Shown in pieces: positions 25,447 through 33,813 of a stretch of DNA of 35,258 bases. Within the stretch, counting starts at the first letter, position 1. Each line of letters begins with the position of its first letter. The position numbers and the translations under genes were made by a program. Below the pieces are notes generated by a model that saw nothing but the letters and a program-made list of their open reading frames with translations, ran no database searches and was not told where the DNA came from. The DNA comes from Chromatiales bacterium (GTDB taxonomy: Bacteria; Pseudomonadota; Gammaproteobacteria; JAGRCI01), in the NCBI GenBank assembly GCA_020445565.1, contig JAGRGI010000178.1, forward strand, positions 1 through 35,258, given 5' to 3'.

Positions 25447-25488
25447 ATTGTCCGCCTGCGCCAGGGAGGGGTTACTGATTTAAATCAG
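25447..25488 (-). promoter_or_regulatory. FNR/Anr-type box with class II-spaced -10 for the sulfur-globule-like gene
   Basis: CTGATTTAAATCAG (25475-25488) is a perfect 14-bp palindrome matching the FNR/Anr consensus TTGATnnnnATCAA except at the outer base pair. On the minus strand a -10-like GACAAT (plus 25447-25452) begins 29.5 bases from the palindrome centre, the geometry of FNR class II promoters (centre at -41.5). This predicts a start near 25440. The palindrome could also serve the divergent pat-like gene. Confidence 0.55.
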
Positions 25489-25633
25489 AATACAAGAATA
25501 TTACGAAACGCAATTTCTCTCGGCGAATTCAGATTAATTGAGCTGGCTCCGTGCAGCGCGGCGTTTAATCGGGTACTGGTCCTGCCGGTAGTACCTCGAC
25601 AGTCGCGTCGGAAAGAAACGGTGGAGTGGGCAC

Positions 25634-28327
25634 ATGGGCGTTCGAAACCTGGAAAAGATCTTCAAACCTCAGCGCATTGCCCTGTTCGGGGCCTGCGAGC
25701 AGGGTGAGGACCTGGGGGTCAGCGTACTGCGCAATCTGCTGGGTGGCAGCTACCGGGGTGTGGTCTATCCGATCCATCCCAGTTGCGAGTCCATTCATGG
25801 GATTCCGACCTATGGGTCCCTGGCCATGCTGCCCAAGGTGCCCGACCTGGGCGTGATTTGTAATCCGGCCGCCCAGGTCCCGGAAGTGGTTCGGCAGTGC
25901 GGTGAGGCCGGTGTCGGCGGGGTACTGATCATTTCCGGCGGTTTTCGCGAGAGCGGTGATTCCGGGCGCGAGTTGGAGCGCCAGATCGCCGAGGTCCAGA
26001 CCCGCTTCCCGGACATGCGCATCGTCGGCCCCAACAGCCTGGGCATCATTACACCGGCCATCGGTCTTAACGCCAGCCATTCGGTTGCGACGCCAAAGCA
26101 GGGACACCTGGCCTTCATCTCCGAATCCCGCGCCCTGTGCAATTCTGTGATGGACTGGGCCATAGAGGAGGGCATTGGTTTTTCCAGTTTCGTCTCCACC
26201 GGGACACGCCTGGATGTGGGTTTTGGTGATCTCATCGACTACTTCGGCAAAGACCCGAACACCCGGGCAATTATCTTGTACATACAAAGCATCGCCCATG
26301 CCCGCAATTTCCTCTCTGCCGCCCGCGCCTTCGCCCTTAGTAAGCCGATCCTGGTGTACAAGGCCGGCCGATTTGCCGAGACCGGCCACGCTGTGACCTG
26401 TCATACCGGTGCCATGGTTGGCGAAGATGCGGTCTATGAAGCCGCTTTTCGCCGCTGTGGCGTCGTACGTGTCTCGGAGTTGGACGACATCTTCGATGTG
26501 GCCGAGGTGTTGGCCGCCCAGCGTCTGCCCAAGGGGGCGCGCATGGCCATCGTGAGCAACGCCGGCGGTCCGGCCATCATCGCCACCGACGCCCTGTTGG
26601 CGCGTGGCGGCAAGCTGGCGGAGCTGAGCGCGGAGACGGTCGCCGAACTCGATAGCATCCTGCCGCCGGTTGGTTCACACCAGAATCCGGTAGACATTCT
26701 CGACGGTGCTCCGGCAGAGCGTTTCGCCAGGGTGTTGCCGCCGGTGCTGGCCGATGCCGGCGTCGATGGCCTGCTGGTGATCTTCGCCATGCAGTCCGGC
26801 AACGACCCGGCGGGTAGCGCAGTAGCGGTGGCAGAGATCGCCAAGAAGGCAAAAAAGCCGGTACTGGCGGCCTGGATGGGTGGTGAACGGGTACGCAAGG
26901 GTATTCAGATCCTCAACGAGGCCGGCTTGCCGACCCACTCCACACCGGAGCAGGGCGTTCGGGCCTTCATGCATCTGGTGGCCTACGCCCACAATCTGGA
27001 AAACCTCTACCGGACGCCGCGAGAGGTCTCGGTGCATCTGGATCTCAATCGCCGCCGCCTGCGAGAGCGTCTGCATCCGCGTCTCATGGAGCAGCGCGAG
27101 GAGATTACCGAGAACCATGCCCGTTCCCTGCTCAAAGCCTACGGCATCCCTGTGTGTGACTCCTGTACCGTGGGGGACCCCGAGGCGGCGGTGGAGATGG
27201 CGGAAAAGTTGGGTTTCCCCGTGGTACTCAAGGTGGTTTCGCCGCAGATTGTCCATAAGGTGGACGTAGGTGGCGTGGCCCTGGGCCTGGAGGGGCCGGA
27301 CGATGTTCGCGACGCCTACCGTCAGATGATGGAGCACACCCGCAGCCGTTGCGGTGAGGCGGTGATCAAGGGCGTGAATGTGCAAAAGATGGTATCGGCC
27401 CACCAGAGCATCGAAATCATTCTTGGCGCCAAGAAGGACCCGACCTTCGGCTCCATCGTCATGGTGGGCATGGGTGGCATCGCCACCGGTATCCTCGATG
27501 ATCGGGCCATAGGGCTGCCACCTCTCAACGAGACCCGCGTGCGGCAAATGCTGGAGTCACTGCGTTTCTGGCCGATGCTGTCGGGCTATCGCGGTCAGCC
27601 GCCGGTGGATGTCGATCAGCTCATCGAGGTGGTGATGCGGTTTTCCATGCTGATCGAGGATTTTCCGGAGATCCGCGAATTCGACATCAACCCACTGCTG
27701 GCCAGCCACGAACGCATCGTGGCCCTGGACGCCAGCATGATCCTGGACGCCGACTTCCTCCCCGATCCCCACGACCGTCACTCGCACTTGGCCATCCGGC
27801 CCTATCCGCAGGAATATATGCGCCATGCCCATGCCGGCGACGGCAGTCTGATCACGCTGCGTTCGGTGCGGGCCGAGGATGAACCCTTGTGGCACGATCT
27901 GATCGGCAAATCCTCGCCGGAGTCGATACGTTTCCGCTTCCGTTCCATGTTTCGTCGCGCCACCCATCGGATGGCCATCGACCATTGCGTCATCGACCAT
28001 GAGCGCCAGATCTCCATCGTCGCGGAAACCGAGGTGCACGGCCAACGCGAGCTGGCCGGTGTGGCCCAATTGATGGCCGATCCGAACCACGAGAGTGCCG
28101 AATTCGCCGTGTTGATTCCGGACCCCTGGCAGGGCAAGAAGCTCGGTGGCATATTGCTTGATTATTGCCTGGAGCTGGCCCAGCAGTGGGGACTGCGTCG
28201 GGTGGAGGCGGAGACCGACCCGGACAACCGGCGTATGCTGGAGACCTTCCGCAAACGCGGATTCCGGGCGGAGGTGAATCGGGAGGAGGAGGTTGTACTG
28301 CTGGAATTGGATCTGCCTACTCGATGA
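25634..28327 (+). CDS. Pat/YfiQ-type protein acetyltransferase: NDP-forming acyl-CoA synthetase fused to GNAT
   Basis: The 897-aa product has a CoA-binding domain (about 1-130), succinyl-CoA-ligase-like domains (about 145-460), an ATP-grasp domain (about 480-705, ALLKAYGIPVCDS, GFPVVLKVVSPQIVHKVDVGGV) and a C-terminal GNAT domain (about 725-897, IPDPWQGKKLGGILLDYCLELAQ). Pat proteins acetylate lysines of acetyl-CoA synthetase and other enzymes. The catalytic His of true NDP-forming synthetases is retained here (H257 in CHTGAM), so synthetase activity is possible as well. The start follows GGTGGAG. It is divergent from the sulfur-globule-like gene and its 3' end overlaps the YfiR-like gene by 11 bases. 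Confidence 0.93.
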   Translation: MGVRNLEKIFKPQRIALFGACEQGEDLGVSVLRNLLGGSYRGVVYPIHPSCESIHGIPTYGSLAMLPKVPDLGVICNPAAQVPEVVRQCGEAGVGGVLIISGGFRESGDSGRELERQIAEVQTRFPDMRIVGPNSLGIITPAIGLNASHSVATPKQGHLAFISESRALCNSVMDWAIEEGIGFSSFVSTGTRLDVGFGDLIDYFGKDPNTRAIILYIQSIAHARNFLSAARAFALSKPILVYKAGRFAETGHAVTCHTGAMVGEDAVYEAAFRRCGVVRVSELDDIFDVAEVLAAQRLPKGARMAIVSNAGGPAIIATDALLARGGKLAELSAETVAELDSILPPVGSHQNPVDILDGAPAERFARVLPPVLADAGVDGLLVIFAMQSGNDPAGSAVAVAEIAKKAKKPVLAAWMGGERVRKGIQILNEAGLPTHSTPEQGVRAFMHLVAYAHNLENLYRTPREVSVHLDLNRRRLRERLHPRLMEQREEITENHARSLLKAYGIPVCDSCTVGDPEAAVEMAEKLGFPVVLKVVSPQIVHKVDVGGVALGLEGPDDVRDAYRQMMEHTRSRCGEAVIKGVNVQKMVSAHQSIEIILGAKKDPTFGSIVMVGMGGIATGILDDRAIGLPPLNETRVRQMLESLRFWPMLSGYRGQPPVDVDQLIEVVMRFSMLIEDFPEIREFDINPLLASHERIVALDASMILDADFLPDPHDRHSHLAIRPYPQEYMRHAHAGDGSLITLRSVRAEDEPLWHDLIGKSSPESIRFRFRSMFRRATHRMAIDHCVIDHERQISIVAETEVHGQRELAGVAQLMADPNHESAEFAVLIPDPWQGKKLGGILLDYCLELAQQWGLRRVEAETDPDNRRMLETFRKRGFRAEVNREEEVVLLELDLPTR

Positions 28328-28844
28328 CCTGCCGGGCCAATTGCAGCAACCGCGCACTGATGAATAGCCCGGCTTCCCTGGCCACGCCCAGGTTGACCGA
28401 GAAACGGAATTTGTCGCCCTCGCGAAACAGGCGGATGATACCGCCGTAGTCGTTGAAATCCGGCAGCTCGCCAATGGTCAATATGGGGCTCTCCCGAAGC
28501 TGGTCGAGCAGCAGCGCGATCTGGCTGCGTTCGCGGATGTCGATGAATAGCAGATCGCAGTTGCCGGCCGGGTCGCCGATCTCCAAGGAATGTACAACGA
28601 TATTCTGCTCGCGGATGGATCGGCCTTGAAGTTTGGCGAAAGCACGCCCCAATTCCTCACCGCCCAGGCTGCAGATCTGCAGTTGCCCCGTGACCTGCGG
28701 CCATTCCACGTAACGTGCGAAATTAAAGGCCAGCGCGGCTTTCGCGGTTGCCTCCTCCAACTCGCGGGCATTGCCCGACAGATTCGGTAGCATGGCAGAC
28801 ACCAGCAGGAGCCACCACCAACGGTATTTGTTGTATCGCGCCAT
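28317..28844 (-). CDS. YfiR/DUF4154-family periplasmic protein
   Basis: The 175-aa product has an N-terminal signal or anchor segment (RWWWLLLVSAMLPNLSGNA) followed by the DUF4154 pattern: AALAFNFARYVEWP, QICSLGGEELG, NCDLLFI, SPILTIGELPDF and GGIIRLFREGDKFRFSVNL. Pseudomonas YfiR is the periplasmic repressor of a membrane diguanylate cyclase; here it follows a TonB receptor by 26 bp, a pairing common for DUF4154 genes. Two Cys (in QICSLG and GNCDLL) could form the disulfide known in YfiR. It ends by overlapping the convergent pat-like gene. Confidence 0.88.
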   Translation of the reverse strand: MARYNKYRWWWLLLVSAMLPNLSGNARELEEATAKAALAFNFARYVEWPQVTGQLQICSLGGEELGRAFAKLQGRSIREQNIVVHSLEIGDPAGNCDLLFIDIRERSQIALLLDQLRESPILTIGELPDFNDYGGIIRLFREGDKFRFSVNLGVAREAGLFISARLLQLARQVIE

Positions 28845-28870
28845 GTCGCGTTTTACCGCCGTGAGTGAGC

Positions 28871-30910
28871 TCAGAAGCTCAATGCCGCCTGGACATAGAA
28901 GCTCCGCTCAACCTCCGTTGGCAAAATATACGCTTCCTGAACGTACTCCTGGTGATGCCCATGGAGCAGATTCTGCCCCACCAGAGACAACTCCAGTTGC
29001 TTGTTGGCTTGCCAGGCCAAGCGCAGGTCCAATTCCGTAAACGCCTTTATCTTGAACAGATAGGGCGGTTCGGTGGTGTGATAGGTCTCGATTTCATCCG
29101 TGTAACGTAGCCAGGCATCGGCATTGAGATCCTCCGAAATCCGCCAACGCGAGCGCAGTGAGACCAGATTGCGGGGGGCCGAAGTGTTCTGTGTGATGTC
29201 CGGTACATTTGGCCAATCGATGTCTGTTTCGGTGTAGCTGTAGCTCAGGTCCAACCGCAAGTCATTGCTTGCCTGCCAAGTCGCCGCCAGTTCCAGGCCG
29301 TAGGTCCGGCCGGATGTTTCGTTGCTGAAGCGTGTATCCAGCCTGGCCGGGGCGGGAGGATTGGCAAGCTGTGGTATTCCAAAGGCGAAAGCGCGCAGGT
29401 CGCTGTATTCGTTGTAGAAGGTCGCCAAATCCAAGGTCAGATCGTTGAACGGCGCGCCGCGGTAGCCGAGTTCATAGGCGACGACCTTCTCGCTGCCGAA
29501 ATCGTCGCTTCCCTGCCCAAAGACGCTGACGGCGATGGGATAGGGATTGACTGGGCCGCCGGGCGGCAACACGGCCGTGAGCAGAGTGAAGTCGTGCTCG
29601 GCGCGAGAAGGCGTACGTACTGCTCTGGAAACGGCGGCCCAAAGCATATTGCCTTCGTTCAGGTGCAAGGTCGCGCGAATGCTGGGCTGAAATTCGAACC
29701 CGCTGTAATCGTTGTTTTCGAATTTGGAGCCCAGAGTAATATCCAGAGTATCCGGCACCAGCGAGATTTGATCCTGGATGAAGGCACTGAACAGATCGGC
29801 GTCACGGTCATCGGGGGAAGCGAACACGAATGGCGTGCTTTCGAAGTCATCGTCAGTGTACCGGTAGCCCAGCCCCCAACCAATTTCATGTCCGCCTGAA
29901 AGTTTGAAATTGTGATTGATATCAAGGTCCAGGGTATTGCGACGCTCACCGAGTATATATTCGTCTCGCTCGAAGCGATCGAGGTAGACCTGGGCGGTCC
30001 AGACGGAATCGGCCGATTCGCTATGTGTCCAACGCGCCAGCAGGTTCATACCGTCCAGTTCGGCTTCGTTTTTGACCCGGTCCTGGAAGGGTATGGTCAA
30101 TAGAGGGATCTGCTGGAACTGGTCGATAGTGCGGTGATTAATGTCTCCCTGTACAGTCAGGCTATCTGCAGGACCGAGTTGGGAGTCCAGGCGGAATCCA
30201 GCGCTGAAACCTCGCCACTGGTCATTGGCATGCCCGCCATCCACCAGGTTTGACTCGTCTCGTGTGAATGCCTTGAGGGATAGTCGTCCGTAGCTGCCCT
30301 CTCCCAACCTCGTACCGTAGCGTGCGTTGAGCAGGCCCCTTTCCTGGCTGCCGCTGGCCAGCGAGAGGTGGCTGCCCTGCGTATCGGCCGTGTGCTTGGT
30401 GATGATATTGATCACGCCGTTGACCGCATTGGCGCCCCAGACCGTCGCGCCAGGCCCGCGAATCACCTCAATGCGTTCCACGTCCTCCAATACCAGATCG
30501 TTGACCTCCCAGTACACGCCGGAAAAGGTGGGAGAGTAGATGGTGCGTCCGTCGATCAGGACCAGCAGCTTGTTGGCAAAGCGGCCATTGAAGCCCCGAG
30601 AAGTCACCGCCCATTTGTTGGAATCGATGCGCACAACCTGGATGCCAGGGGCCATGCGCAGCGCATCCGGGATATTGGTTACACCGGAATGGCGGATGTC
30701 GTCATTGCTGATGACATGGATGGCTGCCGCGGTATCCGATAGGGATTGAGGGCGCTTGGATACCGAGGTGACCTCTATATCCAGGAGTTCCTCCAGGCTC
30801 ATCTCCAGCGGAATGTCGCTATCCCTGCCAAGCGCCGGTGAAGTGAGCATCCAACCGGAGAGGAGAGCAAGCGCAACGGTGAGGGACGGATGCATGAGGA
30901 ATACCCGCAT
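28871..30910 (-). CDS. TonB-dependent outer-membrane receptor
   Basis: The 679-aa product has a signal peptide (to about residue 29), a plug domain (about 50-165, SVSKRPQSLSDTAAAIHVISNDDIRHSG, LVLIDGRTIY, IEVIRGPGATVWGANAVNGVINIITK) and a 22-strand-type barrel ending in Phe (VQAALSF). It imports an unknown ligand, with energy from TonB-ExbBD. It is followed by the YfiR-like gene and faces the porin/FMN/PepSY genes across a 382-bp gap. The start is uncertain: ATG 30910 or ATG 30895, neither with a good ribosome-binding site. The ligand could be a metal chelate or an organic compound. Confidence 0.93.
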   Translation of the reverse strand: MRVFLMHPSLTVALALLSGWMLTSPALGRDSDIPLEMSLEELLDIEVTSVSKRPQSLSDTAAAIHVISNDDIRHSGVTNIPDALRMAPGIQVVRIDSNKWAVTSRGFNGRFANKLLVLIDGRTIYSPTFSGVYWEVNDLVLEDVERIEVIRGPGATVWGANAVNGVINIITKHTADTQGSHLSLASGSQERGLLNARYGTRLGEGSYGRLSLKAFTRDESNLVDGGHANDQWRGFSAGFRLDSQLGPADSLTVQGDINHRTIDQFQQIPLLTIPFQDRVKNEAELDGMNLLARWTHSESADSVWTAQVYLDRFERDEYILGERRNTLDLDINHNFKLSGGHEIGWGLGYRYTDDDFESTPFVFASPDDRDADLFSAFIQDQISLVPDTLDITLGSKFENNDYSGFEFQPSIRATLHLNEGNMLWAAVSRAVRTPSRAEHDFTLLTAVLPPGGPVNPYPIAVSVFGQGSDDFGSEKVVAYELGYRGAPFNDLTLDLATFYNEYSDLRAFAFGIPQLANPPAPARLDTRFSNETSGRTYGLELAATWQASNDLRLDLSYSYTETDIDWPNVPDITQNTSAPRNLVSLRSRWRISEDLNADAWLRYTDEIETYHTTEPPYLFKIKAFTELDLRLAWQANKQLELSLVGQNLLHGHHQEYVQEAYILPTEVERSFYVQAALSF

Positions 30911-31292
30911 TTGGTTGAACAGTCAGCCCCTTCAGCAGCTACTGGCTTGTTGGTCCGAGGGCTATGGATAGTACTATCGAGCGCTTAACGGAAAAACTGA
31001 ATTTGCTCAGAACGGGCCTCTGGGTGAAACCCTCTTTTCCGATCTGTGCAACAGAAATAATATATATGAGAACAAATCGTATTCGTGTTAATGTATTCGA
31101 ATAGCCAGCCATCCGGTCCTCTCCGGTAGCCAGCCAATGAGGTTCATTTCCCGTTGTGCCTGGCCATGTCATTGACTGTCATTCACGGTAGTTCTACGTG
31201 GCCTGTCGCTTCTCGGTGAACCTCCAATATCTTGATTAATAGTGCTTAATCTGCTGGGCGTGTGCCATGTGCCGCGCTGGAGAGGTATTGCC
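30911..31292. promoter_or_regulatory. Divergent regulatory region between TonB receptor and porin genes
   Basis: This 382-bp gap holds an AT-rich core at about 31055-31110. On the minus strand a -35-like TTAACA (plus 31086-31091) is followed after about 19 bp by TATATA (31061-31066), a candidate receptor promoter giving a leader of about 145 nt. Within that leader lies a perfect 12-bp palindrome, GATAGTACTATC (30967-30978), a candidate operator. No good Fur box was recognised. No plus-strand promoter is clear; the long frame from 31242 has no supporting start signal. Confidence 0.45.
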
Positions 31293-32492
31293 ATGTATCA
31301 TTTGCGGGCCACTTCCGGCCTCCTGCTCGGTTCATTGTCTTTCCCGGCCTTGGCCGATTCCCTGCCATCCACTGAAGAGATGTGGAGAATGCTTAAGGCG
31401 CAACAGGCAGAAATCGAGTCCCTGCGGGCACAGCTGGCCGATACGACTGAGCGAGTCGAGGACACCGTCGCGCAGGTACAGGCCACTGCCGAGGTTGTGG
31501 ATCAGCAGGCACGGGAAGCCTCGCATGCGGGCGACACCCGTATCGGTGGTTATGGGGAGCTGCATTACAACAATCTGGACAGCGGCAAAGAGATCGACTT
31601 CCACCGTTTCGTGTTGTTCTTCAACCACGAGTTCAGCGAGGACATCCGCTTGTTCTCTGAGTTGGAAGTGGAGCATTCCATCGCCGGTGACGGCCAAAAT
31701 GGTGAGGTGGAACTGGAACAAGCCTTTATTGAATTCGACCTGAAGGATGGGTTGAGCGCCAAGGCAGGACTCTTTCTCCTGCCGATCGGCATTCTCAACG
31801 AAACCCACGAACCCACAACCTTTTATGGTGTGGAACGCAACGACGTGGAAAGCATCATTATCCCTTCAACCTGGTGGGAAGCCGGCGGCGCCCTCAGCGG
31901 ACGTGCGGGGACGGGATTTTCCTGGGATCTGGCAGTAACCTCGGGTCTGGCGATTCCCAGTGACGGAAGCAGCGCCTTTCGGGTCCGTAGCGGCCGCCAA
32001 AAGGTTTCCGAAGCCACGGCAGAGGATTTGGCCTACACCCTGCGTGGAAGGTATACCGGCGTTCCCGGCTTGGAACTTGCCGCCACGGTGCACTGGCAGA
32101 GCGATGCGGATCAAGCGGGTGGAGATCTGATCGATACCGGTTTATTGCTCTCGACTCACCTGATCTGGAGTCGGGGGCCGTTTACCCTGAAGGCTCTCTG
32201 GGCAGGCTGGGAGTTTGAGGGTGATGCGATCGAGGCGGCCGGCGGCGATCGGCAAGATGGATGGTACGTCGAGCCGAGTTTCAAGCCCGTTCCCAACCTT
32301 GGTGTCTATGCGCGCTACGAGGACGTCGATGGTTTTCGGACAGCCGACGGATTCAGCCAGTGGGAGGTTGGCATGAATTGGTGGCCCCATGAGGATGTTG
32401 TTTTGAAGGTCGACTATCGGGATCGGAATAACGACACCGACTCGGGTCTGGACGACAAAGGCTTCGACATAGGCATCGGCTACCAATTTTGA
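31293..32492 (+). CDS. Outer-membrane porin with N-terminal coiled coil
   Basis: The 399-aa product has a signal peptide (to about residue 22) and a heptad-rich coiled coil (about 25-75, LKAQQAEIESLRAQLADTTERVEDTVAQVQ). A beta-barrel begins at RIGGYGELHYNN and ends with the outer-membrane signature IGIGYQF. The start of the barrel and a KAGLFLLPIGILNETHEP segment are typical of phosphate-selective porin O/P-like proteins. The substrate is unknown. The ATG at 31293 follows GAGG at seven bases. It is the first of three genes on the plus strand with an FMN-binding and a PepSY-TM protein. Confidence 0.88.
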   Translation: MYHLRATSGLLLGSLSFPALADSLPSTEEMWRMLKAQQAEIESLRAQLADTTERVEDTVAQVQATAEVVDQQAREASHAGDTRIGGYGELHYNNLDSGKEIDFHRFVLFFNHEFSEDIRLFSELEVEHSIAGDGQNGEVELEQAFIEFDLKDGLSAKAGLFLLPIGILNETHEPTTFYGVERNDVESIIIPSTWWEAGGALSGRAGTGFSWDLAVTSGLAIPSDGSSAFRVRSGRQKVSEATAEDLAYTLRGRYTGVPGLELAATVHWQSDADQAGGDLIDTGLLLSTHLIWSRGPFTLKALWAGWEFEGDAIEAAGGDRQDGWYVEPSFKPVPNLGVYARYEDVDGFRTADGFSQWEVGMNWWPHEDVVLKVDYRDRNNDTDSGLDDKGFDIGIGYQF

Positions 32493-32531
32493 TCCTGCCT
32501 GGCCATGGATGGCCGCCGGGAAGACACGTTC

Positions 32532-33053
32532 ATGTACCGATATTTCCTGTTTGTTTTTCTGCTGATTTGCCCGATTGTCATGGCGGGAGATGAGGTCTAT
32601 CAATCTCCGAAAAGCTTTTTGATCGAGGCATTTTCAGGGGATCCGCCCGCTCCGTCCATGCTTTGGCTGACGCCGAAACTGAAGGAGGACGCCAGAACGA
32701 TTCTGGCCCACGCCTACATCGGGCTTCGGGTTCGTTATTGGCTTAGGGGGGGTCGCAGTGCCTGGGTCCTGGAGGAAATCGGCAAGGAAAAACCGATCAC
32801 GGTTGGTTTAGTGGTCGAGGCTGATCGCCTGGAGTATCTGCGTGTACTGGTGTTTCGGGAGAGCCGTGGTTGGGAGGTCCGACACGGCTTTTTTACCGAG
32901 CAGTTCGCCCGTACGCGGCTCGATTCAGATCTGAGCCTCGACAAGGATATCGATGGTATCAGCGGGGCGACCCTGTCCGTTCGGGCCCTAACGAAACTGG
33001 CCCGCCTGGCGCTCCTGTTTCATAGGCAGGTGAGCAATGTCGACGGGTCATAG
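32532..33053 (+). CDS. Exported FMN-binding-domain protein with flavinylation motif
   Basis: The 173-aa product has a signal peptide (MYRYFLFVFLLICPIVMA) and an FMN-bind fold ending in DGISGATLS (about 141-149). That matches the D-g-x-s/t-s/g-A-T motif on which ApbE attaches FMN covalently to Thr, here T147. It should be a periplasmic one- or two-electron carrier. The upstream part includes a short helix-rich region (LTPKLKEDARTILAH). ATG 32532 is chosen for the signal peptide; 32505 is also in frame. It overlaps the PepSY-TM gene by 17 bases, implying a shared transcript and probably a shared complex. Confidence 0.85.
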   Translation: MYRYFLFVFLLICPIVMAGDEVYQSPKSFLIEAFSGDPPAPSMLWLTPKLKEDARTILAHAYIGLRVRYWLRGGRSAWVLEEIGKEKPITVGLVVEADRLEYLRVLVFRESRGWEVRHGFFTEQFARTRLDSDLSLDKDIDGISGATLSVRALTKLARLALLFHRQVSNVDGS

Positions 33054-33813
33054 TCATCGTTGGGCCAGCGTACTGTATTCCCTGCATCGTCGGCTGGGGG
33101 CGATTGCTGCCGTCTTTGTGTTGTTGCTTTCCGTTAGTGGCGTTGCGCTCAATCACACCGATTCACTGGCGCTGGCCCGGAAGGAAATCAATTGGCGGCC
33201 TTTGATGGATTACTACGGACTGCATCAGCCCATGGCGATATCGTACACAGCCGGTGAGTCCAGGGTGGTGCAGATCGGCGAGGGTTGTTGGGTGAACGAC
33301 ATCTCCTTGGAATGCCAAGGCAGTCTGGTTGGCGTGCTGGAGGTGGGTGTCCTGCTGACAGCGGCCTTTCAGGACCATATTCTCCTGCTGACCAAACGGG
33401 GTGAGATCGTCGAACGCATCGGATCGGAAAGTGGCATCTCCATGCCCATCGATGGCTTGGGGCGGGATGCGCAAGGGGCGATACGGGTCCGATCGGCGGC
33501 GGGGGAGTGGGTTGGCGATTCGGAGCTTCTGGTCTGGACGCCCACAGCACCGGTCCGGGCGGTGCACTGGTCCAAACCGTCCTCTTATACGGGTGAGAAC
33601 CCGCAGACCGCGACTGTCTCATTCTCACCTGTCGGACTGCCGCTGGAAAGAATCCTGTTGGATCTGCACAGCGGGCGAATCTTCGGGACCTACGGGCCGT
33701 GGCTGATGGATCTTGCAGCTCTGATGATGGCTCTTCTGGCAATCAGCGGGGTTTGGATCCGGTTGCGTCAACGTCGGCAGCAGCGCCGACGACGTCGTCG
33801 GAGTGTCAGTTGA
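33037..33813 (+). CDS. PepSY-associated transmembrane protein
   Basis: The 258-aa product has an N-terminal helix (about 12-38, SLHRRLGAIAAVFVLLLSVSGVALNHTD) and a C-terminal helix (about 222-243, MDLAALMMALLAISGVWI) flanking a periplasmic region of about 180 residues. The ending LDLHSGRIFGTYGPWLMDL-SGVWIRLRQR is the PepSY_TM signature. Conserved His near the helices (H17, H40, H214) could bind heme, as in related reductases. The preceding FMN-binding gene suggests it moves electrons across the inner membrane to the flavoprotein. The last residues are strongly basic. It converges with the CvpA-fusion gene, overlapping 8 bases. Confidence 0.85.
   Translation: MSTGHSHRWASVLYSLHRRLGAIAAVFVLLLSVSGVALNHTDSLALARKEINWRPLMDYYGLHQPMAISYTAGESRVVQIGEGCWVNDISLECQGSLVGVLEVGVLLTAAFQDHILLLTKRGEIVERIGSESGISMPIDGLGRDAQGAIRVRSAAGEWVGDSELLVWTPTAPVRAVHWSKPSSYTGENPQTATVSFSPVGLPLERILLDLHSGRIFGTYGPWLMDLAALMMALLAISGVWIRLRQRRQQRRRRRRSVS

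Noticed and set aside
31040..31110. Possible Fur box in the AT-rich region between TonB receptor and porin
   Set aside because: The best 19-base alignment matched only about half of the Fur consensus positions, no better than expected for AT-rich sequence.
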